From positions 62,001-126,000 of the forward strand of contig NZ_JAPDMU010000002.1 in assembly GCF_026319325.1 (NCBI RefSeq): 64,000 nucleotides of DNA, given 5' to 3'. This DNA is from Methylophaga sp. OBS3. GTDB lineage: Bacteria > Pseudomonadota > Gammaproteobacteria > Nitrosococcales > Methylophagaceae. Under the pieces are notes generated by a model, which was not told the DNA's origin, searched no databases, and was given only the letters and a program-made list of their open reading frames with translations. This document shows, one piece after another, positions 27,038 through 39,017 of this stretch (positions are counted from its first letter, which is position 1; every line of letters starts with the position of its first letter). Position numbers and translations under genes: made by a program.

Positions 27038-27066
27038 ATTTTACGTTGCCATTGGTTAAATATCAA
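27038..27066 (-). promoter_or_regulatory. Sigma-70 promoter of tRNA-Met
   Basis: On the minus strand, TTGATA (27061-27066) and TAAAAT (27038-27043) are separated by exactly 17 nt, followed by a GC-rich discriminator (GCTCGGC) and the tRNA 5' end 12 nt after the -10. This is the strongest promoter match seen in the window, and the discriminator suits stringent control. Confidence 0.8.
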
Positions 27067-27082
27067 CCATTAACATCGCCAA

Positions 27083-28156
27083 TTACAGCCAATCGCTGAA
27101 TTGAATGCCTAAACCAATACTATTTGTACGGTGATCATAGTCAATCAGGCTCTCGCCATAACCATTAAACCACTGCACATAACCGCGGAAATTTTTGTAT
27201 AGCGGGAAACTCCAGCCAAGCTGAACCGCACCTTTATTATCGCTGCGTAGGTTATTACGTAGCATCAAATCAAAGCTATGGTCACCGTATTTATAAACTG
27301 AGGTGAAATCAAAATTACCCATGTATTTTTCAATATCGGGGTTGTCATCTGAGCTATCACTTTCTGGCACACGCCACCAAGGACGCAGTGAGAAGTAAAA
27401 GTTGCCTTTTTCCATGACCGCTTCTGCAAACACCCGATTCCAGCTGCGAGATAAGGCACCACTCTGACCATTTGAATGATGATTAATACCCACATTAATT
27501 AAGGAGTTTTTAAAGCCAAAAATTTCCGAATCGTTAGCAAACGATAACCATGCTTCGGGTTCATGATTGGAATCACGAAATGCGGCAGAGTTATCGCGGT
27601 TAAACATCTGCCAAAAAGAACGGTTGGTATAGGCAATAAATGCATCGGCACGACCACCAAAGAGTCCACGAGCAACGGGTAGTTTCAAACTGATCTGAAA
27701 CTTACTCTCCCATGGCTGGAAACTATTATCGCCATCCGGATCTGCAGCATCGAACGGTGCCAAGTTAGGCGATGCCATGTTATTACTGAAAATAAAGTAG
27801 TTAGGGCGATGCGGCAGAAAAACGAATGGATTATTGGATTGGCTTTTTTCTAATACCAAACGGCGCGTCAATGCCGAACCATCCGCCGTCTCGATAGTGT
27901 CAATTTGCTCATCAGCCATCGGCACATCATCAACTGGCTGGTTATTAATGGTTAAGGATGCTGCCGCATCGTCAGGCAAAATCGCAGGCTTCTCTGCAGC
28001 GATTTCACCACGACAAATATCGCGAATATTACCCACCGTAACACTATCATCTGAGGTGGCGATTTTAGATAGAATGCAATCATCCATTGCAGATGCTGCT
28101 TGAGCCGTATTGATCGCGAGTGGCAAAACTAACAAACCGATAAACCAGCGTTTCAT
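27083..28156 (-). CDS. pldA: Outer membrane phospholipase A
   Basis: A 357-aa precursor with a signal peptide (ending TAQA-ASA), an N-terminal extension of about 90 residues, and the 12-strand barrel of OMPLA. The active site is in the HHSNGQSG segment: His226 and Ser228 match catalytic His142/Ser144 of the E. coli enzyme, and SRSWNR carries the Asn. The C-terminal GYGESLIDY and final aromatic residues fit barrel insertion. It hydrolyses surface-exposed phospholipids, is calcium dependent and acts as a dimer. The N-terminal extension has two Cys (DDCILSK, IRDICRGE), which may form a disulfide. Confidence 0.95.
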   Translation of the reverse strand: MKRWFIGLLVLPLAINTAQAASAMDDCILSKIATSDDSVTVGNIRDICRGEIAAEKPAILPDDAAASLTINNQPVDDVPMADEQIDTIETADGSALTRRLVLEKSQSNNPFVFLPHRPNYFIFSNNMASPNLAPFDAADPDGDNSFQPWESKFQISLKLPVARGLFGGRADAFIAYTNRSFWQMFNRDNSAAFRDSNHEPEAWLSFANDSEIFGFKNSLINVGINHHSNGQSGALSRSWNRVFAEAVMEKGNFYFSLRPWWRVPESDSSDDNPDIEKYMGNFDFTSVYKYGDHSFDLMLRNNLRSDNKGAVQLGWSFPLYKNFRGYVQWFNGYGESLIDYDHRTNSIGLGIQFSDWL

Positions 28157-28220
28157 GCGTTTTCCTCAGCCTAAGATTAAAGCGGCTCAAAACTGAGCCA
28201 CTCGCGCAGTACTATTCGGA

Positions 28221-29312
28221 TTAAACGTTAAAGCGGAAATGCATTACATCACCATCTTTGATGACGTAATCTTTGCCTTCAAGACGCCATTTACCTGCAT
28301 CTTTTGCACCTTGTTCACCATTAAATTGAACAAAGTCTTCGTAGCCAATCACTTCGGCACGAATAAAGCCTTTTTGAAAGTCTGTATGAATCACACCAGC
28401 ACCTTCTGGAGCTGTTGCGCCCAGTTCAACAGTCCAAGCACGGACTTCTTTGACACCAGCGGTGAAGTAGGTGTGCAGACCCAGTAATTGATAGCCACTG
28501 CGAATAACACGATTCAGACCCGGCTCATCTAAACCAAGTTCCGATAAAAATTCCGTTTTATCTTCATCAGCCAGATCGGCAATTTCCGCTTCAATGCTGG
28601 CACAAATTGCAACAACAACGGCATTTTCAGATTCAGCGAGTTTTTCAACGGCGGCTAATGCAGGGTTATTTTCAAAACCATCTTCAGCGACATTGGCAAT
28701 ATACATCGTTGGTTTGATAGTCAGTAAATGCAGGCCAGTCATTAACGCTAGCTGGTCATCATCAAGCTTCATGGCACGAACTGGCAAACCACCATCAAGA
28801 TGTTCACGCATTTGTTCGAGTAACGCTAAACGTGCTTTTGCAGTTTTATCGCCGCCTTTAGCATCTTTACTGGTTTTTAAAATCGCTTTTTCAACTGATT
28901 CTAAATCCGCTAAAGCTAGCTCAGTATTAATCACTTCGATATCATCGACAGGTGAAACCTTACCAGCGACATGCACGACGTTTTCATCTTCAAAGCAACG
29001 GACAACATGGGCAATTGCGTCAGTTTCACGGATGTTAGCTAGGAATTTATTACCCAGACCTTCACCTTTAGATGCACCTGCCACCAAACCTGCAATATCC
29101 ACAAACTCCATTGTGGTTGGCAGAATTTTTTGTGGTTTGACGATTTCAGCCAGTTTATCCAAACGTGGATCAGGTACTGGCACAATGCCAACATTCGGCT
29201 CAATCGTGCAGAAAGGATAGTTCTGAGCTTCTATACCCGCTTGGGTCAGAGCATTAAATAGGGTCGATTTACCAACATTTGGCAGACCAACGATGCCGCA
29301 CTTAAATCCCAT
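28221..29312 (-). CDS. ychF: Redox-regulated ribosome-binding ATPase YchF
   Basis: A 363-aa Obg-family protein of standard length. G1 motif [15 protein letters not shown] (G3), a NVAE motif in place of NKxD, consistent with ATP rather than GTP preference, a helical hairpin domain in the middle, and the C-terminal TGS domain ending MHFRFNV. It follows pth on the same strand after 8 nt, as in E. coli and most gammaproteobacteria. Confidence 0.98.
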   Translation of the reverse strand: MGFKCGIVGLPNVGKSTLFNALTQAGIEAQNYPFCTIEPNVGIVPVPDPRLDKLAEIVKPQKILPTTMEFVDIAGLVAGASKGEGLGNKFLANIRETDAIAHVVRCFEDENVVHVAGKVSPVDDIEVINTELALADLESVEKAILKTSKDAKGGDKTAKARLALLEQMREHLDGGLPVRAMKLDDDQLALMTGLHLLTIKPTMYIANVAEDGFENNPALAAVEKLAESENAVVVAICASIEAEIADLADEDKTEFLSELGLDEPGLNRVIRSGYQLLGLHTYFTAGVKEVRAWTVELGATAPEGAGVIHTDFQKGFIRAEVIGYEDFVQFNGEQGAKDAGKWRLEGKDYVIKDGDVMHFRFNV

Positions 29313-29320
29313 GGAAAATC

Positions 29321-29896
29321 CTATTGTGAATGCAGCCAGTTCATGGCTTTATCGATTTGGTTATTAAGCACATCAGGCAATACGCGTAGCGCATCATCAA
29401 TGCTGTGCATGATTTGTTGGCGATCGTCAGCTGAGGGTTTACTCAGGACGTAATCAGCCACTTGTTTGCTATTGCCCGGATGACCAATACCTATCCGGCA
29501 ACGCAGAAAATCTTTTTGCCCACCATTTTGGGCGATGATGTCACGCAAACCATTATGACCACCATGACCGCCCCCTTTTTTTAACCTGACCGTTCCGGCA
29601 GGTAAATCCAGCTCATCATGGATAACCAACAGGTTTTGTGGCGGGATTTTATAAAAATTGGCTAACGCGGCGACAGATTGTCCGCTGCGATTCATAAAGG
29701 TTAACGGTTTGAGTAGCCAGATTTTGGCTTCTGGTGTGGTGTACTGAACCAGCTCACCCTGATAACGACTATCGGTTTTAAACGATACACCAGCATCAGC
29801 GGCTAACTGGTCCAGCAACCAGAACCCGACGTTATGTCGGGTGTGTTGATATTGAGAGCCGGGATTACCTAGACCGGCAATGATCCAGTTGTCCAT
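29321..29896 (-). CDS. pth: Peptidyl-tRNA hydrolase
   Basis: A 191-aa enzyme from the ATG at 29896, chosen because GGAG lies 6 nt upstream; a TTG at 29914 would add six unlikely residues. It recycles peptidyl-tRNA. Visible are [18 protein letters not shown] with the catalytic His, [15 protein letters not shown] with the catalytic Asp, [12 protein letters not shown] and IGIGHPG. Its neighbours rplY and ychF give the conserved rplY-pth-ychF order. Confidence 0.98.
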   Translation of the reverse strand: MDNWIIAGLGNPGSQYQHTRHNVGFWLLDQLAADAGVSFKTDSRYQGELVQYTTPEAKIWLLKPLTFMNRSGQSVAALANFYKIPPQNLLVIHDELDLPAGTVRLKKGGGHGGHNGLRDIIAQNGGQKDFLRCRIGIGHPGNSKQVADYVLSKPSADDRQQIMHSIDDALRVLPDVLNNQIDKAMNWLHSQ

Positions 29897-29925
29897 AACA
29901 GCTCCCAATGACAAAGATTAATGAA

Positions 29926-30606
29926 TTATTCTTCGTCTTTTTTCGCTTCTTCAGCATCATCAGCTACGTCAGCATCTTCTTCTTCGACTTGTGCAACGCG
30001 TGGCTCATGAATGCTAACAATCGCTTGGTCATAAGAAGAACGTTCACCTTCTTCTAAGTGCTCTTCTTGACCATGGCTTAACGCTGTCAATGAAACACCT
30101 TTAGGCAAGGTCAGTTCAGACAAGTGAATTGACTCATCCATGCCTAATTTAGCGACATCGACTTCAATGAACTCAGGCAGATCTTTCGGTAAGCATGTGA
30201 TCTCAACTTCAGACATCAGATGCGCAACCTGACCACCCGCTTTAACACCAACTGATTTTTCTTCGTTAGTGAAGTGCAATGGGATAGTCATTGTCATTTC
30301 ATGTTTAGCATCGACACGCAGGAAGTCAGCGTGAATGATTTTGTTGTCATTCGCTGGATGACGTTGCAGATCTTTCAAAACAACTTGGTTTTTCTTACCG
30401 TCGATAACCAGTGTCAGAATGTGCGCGTAAAACGCTTCTTCAGCCAAATGGCGGATAAACTGGTTATGATCTAAAGAAATCGATACCGGTTTTTTCTCGG
30501 TACCATAAACAACAGCCGGTACTTTACCCGCATGACGTAGGCGGCGGCTCGCACCTTTCCCCTCGTCAGTACGCGTTTCGGCGTGTACTTCAAATAAATT
30601 TTCCAT
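29926..30606 (-). CDS. rplY: 50S ribosomal protein L25 (general stress protein Ctc/TL5 form)
   Basis: A 226-aa protein from the ATG at 30606 (GGAG 6 nt upstream). The N-terminal L25 domain (EVHAETRTDEGKGASRRLRHAGKVPAVVYG) binds 5S rRNA; the C-terminal TL5 beta domain follows, and an acidic tail closes it (EEEDADVADDAEEAKKDEE). The two-domain form is longer than the 94-aa E. coli L25. It lies downstream of prs, with a terminator in between, and upstream of pth. Confidence 0.97.
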   Translation of the reverse strand: MENLFEVHAETRTDEGKGASRRLRHAGKVPAVVYGTEKKPVSISLDHNQFIRHLAEEAFYAHILTLVIDGKKNQVVLKDLQRHPANDNKIIHADFLRVDAKHEMTMTIPLHFTNEEKSVGVKAGGQVAHLMSEVEITCLPKDLPEFIEVDVAKLGMDESIHLSELTLPKGVSLTALSHGQEEHLEEGERSSYDQAIVSIHEPRVAQVEEEDADVADDAEEAKKDEE

Positions 30607-30621
30607 CTCTTTCTCCAAGAC

Positions 30622-30644
30622 TAAAAAACGGACCGCGGTCCGTT
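30622..30644 (-). terminator. Rho-independent terminator after prs
   Basis: On the minus strand, AACGGACC, a GC centre and GGTCCGTT form an 8-bp stem, followed by a run of Ts (TTTTTTAG, partly shared with the stem). It lies 69 nt after the prs stop and 16 nt before the rplY ATG, so rplY expression depends on read-through or on a promoter very close to it. A weaker GCCAC/GTGGC hairpin (30650-30665) precedes it. Confidence 0.8.
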
Positions 30645-30712
30645 ACTAAGCCACTTTTCCGTGGCATTTCGCCTCCCCCGCGACCAGGTTCGGCACATTC
30701 AACCCGTTAGGG

Positions 30713-31648
30713 TTAATCCATGTACAAAGAGCTTACTGACTCTTCGTTACTAATTCTGTACATCGCTTCAGCCAGCATTTCAGCAATACTGAGTACGCGA
30801 ATTTTCGCACTTGCGGCAGCAGCTGGCTGTAACGGAATCGTGTCTGTCACCACCAATTCATCTAGCAGCGACTTACTGATATTTTCGACTGCAGGGCCTG
30901 ATAAAACTGGGTGCGTGCAGTAGGCCACCACTTTATTGGCGCCATGTTCTTTTAACGCAGCTGCGGCGGCACATAAGGTTCCTGCCGTATCGACCATATC
31001 ATCAACCATGACACAAGTACGGTTTTCGATATCACCAATAATGTTCATCACTTTGGCGACATTGGCACGTGGGCGACGTTTATCGATAATGGCCAACTCA
31101 ACATCAAGATGTTTTGCCAACGCACGCGCACGAACCACACCACCAACATCAGGTGAAACCACCACTAAATCATCGTATTTATGTTTCCAAATATCGCCAA
31201 GCAATACTGGAGAGGCATAAACATTATCGACAGGGCAATCAAAGAACCCCTGGATTTGATCGGCGTGCAAATCAACCGTTAACACACGGTCTGCACCAAC
31301 ACCGGTCAACATATTGGCAACCACTTTGGCGGTAATCGCAACACGAGCAGATCGCGGACGGCGATCCTGACGTGAGTATCCAAAATAAGGGACAACCAAG
31401 GTAATACGTTTGGCAGATGCACGACGGATAGCGTCGGTCATCACCATCAATTCCATCAAATTATCATTGGTCGGTCTGCACGTTGGCTGGACGATGAAAA
31501 CGTCCTTACCACGGACATTGTCGAGGATCTCGACCATGATTTCACCGTCGCTGAATTTTTCAACAGTGGCTTTACCGAGGGAAATGTTAAGGAAGTTGGC
31601 GATGCTTTCAGCCAACTTGCGATTAGCATTGCCGGTGAACACCATCAT
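30713..31648 (-). CDS. prs: Ribose-phosphate pyrophosphokinase
   Basis: A 311-aa enzyme from the ATG at 31648 ([14 protein letters not shown]), which matches family N-termini; the frame stays open to a TTG at 31720 that would add 24 untypical residues. It makes PRPP from ribose 5-phosphate and ATP. Motifs are [33 protein letters not shown] and the PRPP loop [13 protein letters not shown]. It is downstream of tRNA-Gln and ispE, the conserved gammaproteobacterial order. No strong ribosome site is visible before 31648, so the start is the uncertain point. Confidence 0.95.
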   Translation of the reverse strand: MMVFTGNANRKLAESIANFLNISLGKATVEKFSDGEIMVEILDNVRGKDVFIVQPTCRPTNDNLMELMVMTDAIRRASAKRITLVVPYFGYSRQDRRPRSARVAITAKVVANMLTGVGADRVLTVDLHADQIQGFFDCPVDNVYASPVLLGDIWKHKYDDLVVVSPDVGGVVRARALAKHLDVELAIIDKRRPRANVAKVMNIIGDIENRTCVMVDDMVDTAGTLCAAAAALKEHGANKVVAYCTHPVLSGPAVENISKSLLDELVVTDTIPLQPAAAASAKIRVLSIAEMLAEAMYRISNEESVSSLYMD

Positions 31649-31736
31649 GTTGTCATCGGCGGTACGCTGCTGTAACTGGAGGATACGATTTTGAGTCACA
31701 AGTTGAGCTGCCGAGTTCAATGAAAAAACAAAAGAG

Positions 31737-31811
31737 TGGCTGGGGTACCTGGATTCGAACCAGGGAATGACGGGATCAAAACCCGTTGCCTTACCGCTTG
31801 GCTATACCCCA
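31737..31811 (-). tRNA. tRNA-Gln (anticodon TTG)
   Basis: On the minus strand: acceptor TGGGGTA/TACCCCA with the U1-A72 pair typical of tRNA-Gln, D arm GCCAAGCGGTAAGGC, anticodon stem CGGG/CCCG with loop TTTTGAT, T arm GTTCGAATC, discriminator G and encoded CCA, 75 nt in all. It sits 27 nt downstream of ispE and upstream of prs and is probably processed from the lolB-ispE-prs transcript. Confidence 0.97.
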
Positions 31812-31838
31812 ACTATTTCAAACTCATAATCTTGCAAA

Positions 31839-32690
31839 TTATTCGCTAAAGCGACTAACTGCATCAAGCAAAGTCGACTGATTACAGCCTTTGGCGACAA
31901 ATCCCTGCCATAATACCGGCAGTTGTTGCCAAACTTGCTTGGCTTCGGCAGCTGTTGCAAAGCTAGCAAAAACACAAGCACCTGTGCCAGTCATTTTTGG
32001 ATTGGCATATTGTGCCAACCAATCCAGCGCTTCGGCAACTGCCGGATAACGCTGCTTGACTACCGCTTCGCAGACATTACTGCCTTCCCCCGAAAGGAAG
32101 CCCGATATTTTGATAGGAACGCAGTCGCGTGTCAATTCCGAAGTAGAAAATATTTCTGCAGTGGAGACCTGACAATCAGGGATCACTACTAAATACCAAG
32201 GCTCAGGCGGCGATATGGGTGTTAATAATTCGCCAACACCCTCAGCCCAAGCAGCCTGCCCGCGCACAAATACCGGCACATCTGCGCCTAATTGCAATCC
32301 CAATTCAGCTAATTTATCTTGGGATAACTGACATTTCCACTGTGCATTGAGCGCCACTAAGGTCGTTGCGGCATCACTACTGCCGCCTCCTAAACCGCCG
32401 CCCATGGGTAGTTGCTTTTGTAAGCAGATATCAGCACCCAGTTTGGTATTAGTGGCTTGCTGCAATAATTTTGCGGCGCGCACTATCAAATTATCGTCGT
32501 CAGTTACACCAGGTAGCGCTGGTGATAAATGTATTGTTGGGGATTCGGTTACCGCAATCTCTAGCGTGTCACCATAGTCTACAAACTGAAATGCCGTTTG
32601 CAGTAAGTGATAACCATCCTCACGTTGGCCAGTGATATGCAAGAATAAATTCAACTTGGCAGGCGCTGGCCAACTTTGATATGTCAACAT
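31839..32690 (-). CDS. ispE: 4-diphosphocytidyl-2-C-methyl-D-erythritol kinase
   Basis: A 283-aa GHMP kinase of the MEP isoprenoid pathway. It shows the N-terminal [21 protein letters not shown], the ATP loop [14 protein letters not shown] and the C-terminal [10 protein letters not shown]. It phosphorylates the 2-hydroxyl of CDP-methylerythritol. Its ATG overlaps the lolB stop by one base (TAATG), so translation is coupled. Confidence 0.97.
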   Translation of the reverse strand: MLTYQSWPAPAKLNLFLHITGQREDGYHLLQTAFQFVDYGDTLEIAVTESPTIHLSPALPGVTDDDNLIVRAAKLLQQATNTKLGADICLQKQLPMGGGLGGGSSDAATTLVALNAQWKCQLSQDKLAELGLQLGADVPVFVRGQAAWAEGVGELLTPISPPEPWYLVVIPDCQVSTAEIFSTSELTRDCVPIKISGFLSGEGSNVCEAVVKQRYPAVAEALDWLAQYANPKMTGTGACVFASFATAAEAKQVWQQLPVLWQGFVAKGCNQSTLLDAVSRFSE

Positions 32691-33280
32691 TATTGCCAGC
32701 GTGAAATCACCAAGCGCATGCTTAAATCATCACGCTTAATAAAGATTTTGTCAGGTATCGTTTGACCAGCAAAAGGTACATAGCGAATAAACGAGACTTC
32801 CCAACCTGCTTGTTGTAATAACACCAGTTGGCCATTGTCATTAATTTCTTTTAATTGCACCGGCTCATCGGCATAAGGAAGGCCTTTGACCCAATCTCTT
32901 AACGCACTAACCGGTAAACGCCAACCTAACACTTGTTCTAATAACTGCTCGGGCGTATCCGCCACGTAATGGTCGCCTTCCGAGGTACGCAGTTCTACCT
33001 GCTGTGCATTTCCTGAAAGCTCAACGCCACCTTGCGAAAAAGGCCCAGTTAGTTGGATATGGAAATCAGCGGCATTTTGTTGCCAATTGACGCCAGCATT
33101 CCACCCCTCTTTACCTTGCTGAATAAGTGTACGGCCACGAAATGACCACTCATCAATTTGTTTTAATTGCGCCTCACGCTGCGCCAATAATTGTTCAGCA
33201 GGTAAATCTGGTTTGGTTGGACCAAACGGCGTACAAGCTGATGCAAGCAGCAAAATGCTGCCTATCAGTAAAAATCTCAT
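32690..33280 (-). CDS. lolB: Outer membrane lipoprotein receptor LolB
   Basis: A 196-aa lipoprotein (lipobox LLASAC, Cys16) with the LolB pattern: [64 protein letters not shown]. It takes lipoproteins from LolA and inserts them into the outer membrane. It starts at an ATGA overlap with the TPR lipoprotein gene and runs into ispE, as in related genomes. Confidence 0.94.
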   Translation of the reverse strand: MRFLLIGSILLLASACTPFGPTKPDLPAEQLLAQREAQLKQIDEWSFRGRTLIQQGKEGWNAGVNWQQNAADFHIQLTGPFSQGGVELSGNAQQVELRTSEGDHYVADTPEQLLEQVLGWRLPVSALRDWVKGLPYADEPVQLKEINDNGQLVLLQQAGWEVSFIRYVPFAGQTIPDKIFIKRDDLSMRLVISRWQ

Positions 33281-35034
33281 TGATTAAATCGTTCTAAGGT
33301 TTCGTTTAATACTTTGTTGTCAGCATCTTGTTCTTTGGCAGCTTGCCAAACCGCTTGGGCTTCACCTTTTTTACCTTGCTGCCACAATACCTCACCTAAA
33401 TGGGCATTAAATTCGGCATCAGGTTGCACCGCAATCGCTTGACGTAAGTATTTTTCAGCTAAATCGAGATTTCCCATTCGGTAATACACCCAACCTAAAC
33501 TATCTAGGAAGAACGGATCTCCCGGTTTAAGCTCAAGTGCACGCTCGATTAACAGCAATGCTTCCTGATGACGGTCAGTACGGTCTGTCAGTGTGTACCC
33601 CAAAGCGTTCAGTGCTTGAGCGTTATCGGGATCAATTTCCAAAATCTTACGCAAATCTGCTTCTAGTTTCGGAATATCGTTTTGTGACTCCGCTAACATG
33701 GCGCGGCTGTATAACAACTCAAAATCATTAGGAAACTGTAACAGCGCCTCGTCATAAACCGACATGGCTTCTTTAGACATGTCTTGCTCTTGCAGGAAAG
33801 CTGCTTCAAACAAAAAGAATTCGCGGGCTTGTCCCGGACGCTCCTGACGCATCAATTTCAAATGATTACGGGCTTTATCGACATCGCCTTGCTCAGCCAA
33901 CAAGCTGATATAGCGACCTTGAGCACTATCAAAACGTTGACTATCCGCTGGCACAGAAGCGAACCACACTAATGCTGCATCGATGTTGCCGTTCATCTCT
34001 TCGGCAAGTCCCATGAAATAACCAGCTTGCTGAGCGGGATCACCTTTGCGTAATAAATCGGTGAAATAAGTTTTCGCCGTTTGGCCGTCACCGTTTTCCA
34101 AAGCCAGTAAACCAAGCGCAAATAATACTTCTTTGTTATCTGGATTTTCTAAGTTTAATTCTTCAAATACCGCTTGTGCTTTGGCTGTTTCGCCATTTTC
34201 ACCCAGTAATTTGGCATAAGAAAATCGTAATTCTTCACTAGCCCCTGGTTTTTGTGCCGCTTTGGCAATTAACTTTAATGCTCTCTCTGGATCGCCATTT
34301 CGTTGCAATACTTCCGATTTCAACGCTAAAAAAGGCTCATGATTAGGCTGTTTAGCCAACAGTGCATCGATTTCGGTAAGCGCTAAATCATATTCTTTGT
34401 AAAAAGCGGCCATTCGCGCATAAGCAAAACGTGCTTCTGGATCATTATTTCGATAACTTTCTAAACGACGCATCATTGGCAGTGCCGTTGCACCATCGAC
34501 CATATCGCTTAAATGTTCAGAAAACGTTGCCAAATAAACCGGGGATTTTTCTGGGGATAAAGAAATGGCTTTATCCATGGTAGTGATGACTTGGTTAAAT
34601 TGCTTTTCATTCAGCAAAAACGGCACCTGCATCACCAATACATCGGCATCATTGGGATCAACAGACTGCCATCTATCTAACGCCTTATTAATCCGGCCCT
34701 TATCTCTGGAAAAGGTCGCGACACGCGCAGCTCGCTCAGCCAAAGCCGGTGATTCAATGGTATCCGCAGCTTTTTGATACAAGTCGCTGGCAATGCCAAT
34801 TTGACCGCGCTGACCTGCAATTTCTGCTGTCAAAATGTAATAAACCAATTCTGATGACAATGGCAGGTAAGTCATTTCTGTGTCATCTGTTGTCATAGCT
34901 TCCGGTTCAGCTTCCGTTTGCTTTTGTTGGGCTGGCGTTGCAGCACAAGCCAATAAGAAAATTGGCAGTCCCAATAACGCTGTTCCACGAATAATTTGTC
35001 TGGTACCGAACCAAAACTGTTGTAATAAATCCAT
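33277..35034 (-). CDS. TPR-repeat lipoprotein upstream of lolB
   Basis: A 585-aa protein from the ATG at 35034, chosen because a lipoprotein signal follows (lipobox near FLLAC); the open frame upstream would run into the hemA promoter. The body consists of about a dozen tetratricopeptide repeats, best seen as QALNALGYTLTDRTDRHQEA and PFFLDSLGWVYYRMGNLDLA. Gammaproteobacteria commonly carry such a gene beside lolB; it is expected to be an outer-membrane-anchored periplasmic scaffold. The specific partner is not known. Confidence 0.88.
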   Translation of the reverse strand: MDLLQQFWFGTRQIIRGTALLGLPIFLLACAATPAQQKQTEAEPEAMTTDDTEMTYLPLSSELVYYILTAEIAGQRGQIGIASDLYQKAADTIESPALAERAARVATFSRDKGRINKALDRWQSVDPNDADVLVMQVPFLLNEKQFNQVITTMDKAISLSPEKSPVYLATFSEHLSDMVDGATALPMMRRLESYRNNDPEARFAYARMAAFYKEYDLALTEIDALLAKQPNHEPFLALKSEVLQRNGDPERALKLIAKAAQKPGASEELRFSYAKLLGENGETAKAQAVFEELNLENPDNKEVLFALGLLALENGDGQTAKTYFTDLLRKGDPAQQAGYFMGLAEEMNGNIDAALVWFASVPADSQRFDSAQGRYISLLAEQGDVDKARNHLKLMRQERPGQAREFFLFEAAFLQEQDMSKEAMSVYDEALLQFPNDFELLYSRAMLAESQNDIPKLEADLRKILEIDPDNAQALNALGYTLTDRTDRHQEALLLIERALELKPGDPFFLDSLGWVYYRMGNLDLAEKYLRQAIAVQPDAEFNAHLGEVLWQQGKKGEAQAVWQAAKEQDADNKVLNETLERFNQ

Positions 35035-35156
35035 ATTAAAACGACCTGCGCGATTGAGTTTGATAGAATGGCAAATTTGGTTTATCACACATTGAGCACC
35101 CGACAATTCGGTTTTTGGCTGTAGAGTTTACCAGCATTTAATACGACCCTATATTT

Positions 35157-36416
35157 ATGCATCTTGTCTGTTTTGGCATCAACCATACCACAGCCCCGGT
35201 CGCTGTCCGTGAGCAGTTTAGCTTTGATGGCGATGTTTTGTCTGATGCTTTAAGCACACTGCGTCAACAGACAAATATTCTCGAAACTGTCATCGTCAGC
35301 ACCTGCAATCGTACCGAGTTGTACTGCTGTGTTGATGAAGACTATGACAATGGTATTCAACTATGGTTGCAGCAAGTTCGAGCAAGTGCTGACAGCGATA
35401 TTCTGCCGTTTAGTTATCAATATCAAGATATTGATGCAGTACGTCACTTATACCGCGTTGCCTGCGGGCTAGATTCGATGGTCTTAGGTGAGCCGCAGAT
35501 ATTAGGGCAATTAAAATCAGCCTATTCCCAAGCGCTTAATTCTCAAGCCTTGGGTAAATCATTAGGTCGCCTTTTTCAGCATGCTTTTGCAGTTGCCAAA
35601 CAAGTACGAACAGATACCGCTATTGGGAATAGTCCTGTCTCTGTCGCATTTGCAGCCGTAAGCCTATCAAAACAGATTTTCAGTAACTTAAGCCAAGCTA
35701 CTGCCCTTTTAATTGGTGCGGGCGAAACCATTGAATTAGTTGCACGCCACTTAAATGACAATGGCATTAAACGCATCATTATTGCCAACCGCACCGTTGA
35801 GCGTGCACATGCCATTGCCAAACCTTTCAACGGCTACGCGATTAGTCTGAGTGAAATGCCTGCGCACTTAGCTGAGGCTGATATCGTCATCAGTTCGACC
35901 GCAAGCCAGTTACCTATTTTGGGTAAAGGTATGGTCGAAAGCGCATTAAAACAACGTAAACGTCGACCGATGTTTATGGTGGATATTGCCGTACCACGCG
36001 ATATTGAAGCCGAAGTCGGTCAGTTAGATGATATTTACCTTTATTGTGTTGATGACTTGCACGATATCATCGAAGAAAATCTACAGTCCCGCCGTGATGC
36101 AGCTAAACAGGCCGAAGAAATCATTGATGCGCAGGTAGAACATTTCTCAGGTTGGATGCGCAGTCAAAATACCGTGCCGGTAATTCGCGCCATTCGCGAC
36201 GAAGCACAGCAACACAGCAGTACCGTACTTGAAAAAGCATTAAAACAAATTGAACAAGGTATGCCACCAGAACAAGCCATGACTGAAATGGCGCGCAGCC
36301 TAACCAATAAACTTTTGCACGAGCCGAGCCGCCAATTACGTTTGTCGGCTTTCCAATATGACGAAACCAATCCACTATTGGATGCTGCTCGGCAGCTCTT
36401 TAACCTTAAGGATTAA
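35157..36416 (+). CDS. hemA: Glutamyl-tRNA reductase
   Basis: A 419-aa enzyme that makes glutamate-1-semialdehyde, the first step of C5 haem synthesis. It has [13 protein letters not shown], the catalytic Cys in [10 protein letters not shown] (Cys50), [14 protein letters not shown], the NADPH domain [13 protein letters not shown], and a C-terminal dimerisation helix. It is divergent from the lolB-ispE block and ends 2 nt before the prfA start codon. The product also feeds hemF at 37.5 kb. Confidence 0.98.
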   Translation: MHLVCFGINHTTAPVAVREQFSFDGDVLSDALSTLRQQTNILETVIVSTCNRTELYCCVDEDYDNGIQLWLQQVRASADSDILPFSYQYQDIDAVRHLYRVACGLDSMVLGEPQILGQLKSAYSQALNSQALGKSLGRLFQHAFAVAKQVRTDTAIGNSPVSVAFAAVSLSKQIFSNLSQATALLIGAGETIELVARHLNDNGIKRIIIANRTVERAHAIAKPFNGYAISLSEMPAHLAEADIVISSTASQLPILGKGMVESALKQRKRRPMFMVDIAVPRDIEAEVGQLDDIYLYCVDDLHDIIEENLQSRRDAAKQAEEIIDAQVEHFSGWMRSQNTVPVIRAIRDEAQQHSSTVLEKALKQIEQGMPPEQAMTEMARSLTNKLLHEPSRQLRLSAFQYDETNPLLDAARQLFNLKD

Positions 36417-36418
36417 CA

Positions 36419-37507
36419 TTGAAAGACTCGATCCGTCACAAACTCGAAGCTTTGACTGAACGTCACGAAGAAATCAGCGGCCTTTTGGCCGAGCCTTCGG
36501 TGATGGCTGATCAAAAGAAATTCCGCTCGCTGTCACAAGAGTACGCACAGCTTGAGCCTGTAGTAAAAAACTTCGCAACCTATCTGCAAACCATCAGCGA
36601 CATTGAAGATGCGCAAGCGATGCTGTCTGAGAACGATCCTGAGCTTAAAGAAATGGCGCGCGAGGAGATTAAAGCAGCTGAAGAACGTCAAGAAACACTA
36701 GAGTTCGAATTGCAAAAACTGTTGCTGCCAAAAGATCCCAATGACCAACGCAACATCTACCTGGAAATCCGCGCGGGAACGGGTGGTGATGAAGCAGCTA
36801 TTTTCTCGGGTGATTTATTCCGTATGTATAGCCGCTACGCTGAGCGTCGTCGTTGGCAAGTAGAAGTGCTGAATAAAGCCGAGGGTGAGCATGGTGGTTT
36901 CAAAGAAATTATTGCCCGTATCGTTGGTGAAGGTGCCTACTCACGTTTGAAATTTGAATCAGGTGCGCATCGAGTGCAACGTGTCCCGGAAACAGAATCA
37001 CAAGGCCGTATTCACACCTCAGCTTGTACTGTTGCGATCCTGCCTGAAGTTGATGAAATCGATGAAATTGAAATTAATCCGGCAGATTTGAAAGTTGATA
37101 CCTTCCGTTCATCAGGTGCCGGTGGTCAGCACGTTAACACCACTGACTCGGCAATACGTATTACGCATATTCCGACGGGTATTGTGGTGGAATGTCAGGA
37201 AGAACGCTCACAACACAAGAACCGCGCTAAAGCGATGTCGGTACTGCAATCACGGATCATGGCGGAACAAATTGATAAACAACAAGCTGAGCAAGCAGAA
37301 ACACGTCGTTTATTAGTGGGTAGCGGTGATCGTAGTGAACGCATTCGTACCTACAACTATCCACAAGGTCGTATCACTGACCACCGTATCAATTTAACGT
37401 TATACAAGCTGACCGAAGTAACTGCCGGTGCGCTTGATGAAGTCATTGAACCTTTAATCAATGAGTATCAAGCAGACCAGCTAGCACTTCTATCTAAAGA
37501 GGAGTAA
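36419..37507 (+). CDS. prfA: Peptide chain release factor 1
   Basis: A 362-aa protein that starts at TTG (36419), supported by AAGGA 6 nt upstream and by the family start MKDSI. The GGQ motif is in [15 protein letters not shown], preceded by the domain holding the UAA/UAG-reading loop. It is translationally close to hemA. In many relatives prmC, which methylates the GGQ glutamine, comes next; here the next gene is hemF on the other strand, 4 nt away, so prmC must lie elsewhere. Confidence 0.98.
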   Translation: MKDSIRHKLEALTERHEEISGLLAEPSVMADQKKFRSLSQEYAQLEPVVKNFATYLQTISDIEDAQAMLSENDPELKEMAREEIKAAEERQETLEFELQKLLLPKDPNDQRNIYLEIRAGTGGDEAAIFSGDLFRMYSRYAERRRWQVEVLNKAEGEHGGFKEIIARIVGEGAYSRLKFESGAHRVQRVPETESQGRIHTSACTVAILPEVDEIDEIEINPADLKVDTFRSSGAGGQHVNTTDSAIRITHIPTGIVVECQEERSQHKNRAKAMSVLQSRIMAEQIDKQQAEQAETRRLLVGSGDRSERIRTYNYPQGRITDHRINLTLYKLTEVTAGALDEVIEPLINEYQADQLALLSKEE

Positions 37508-37511
37508 CCGT

Positions 37512-38983
<1,472 letters not shown>

Positions 38984-39017
38984 TTTCAATCCTTTTAATT
39001 GCTTTTTGCGTAAATTA

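Noticed and set aside
31649..31720. 24-residue extension of Prs from a TTG codon
   Set aside because: Family members begin at the VFTGNA segment; the extension resembles no known Prs N-terminus.
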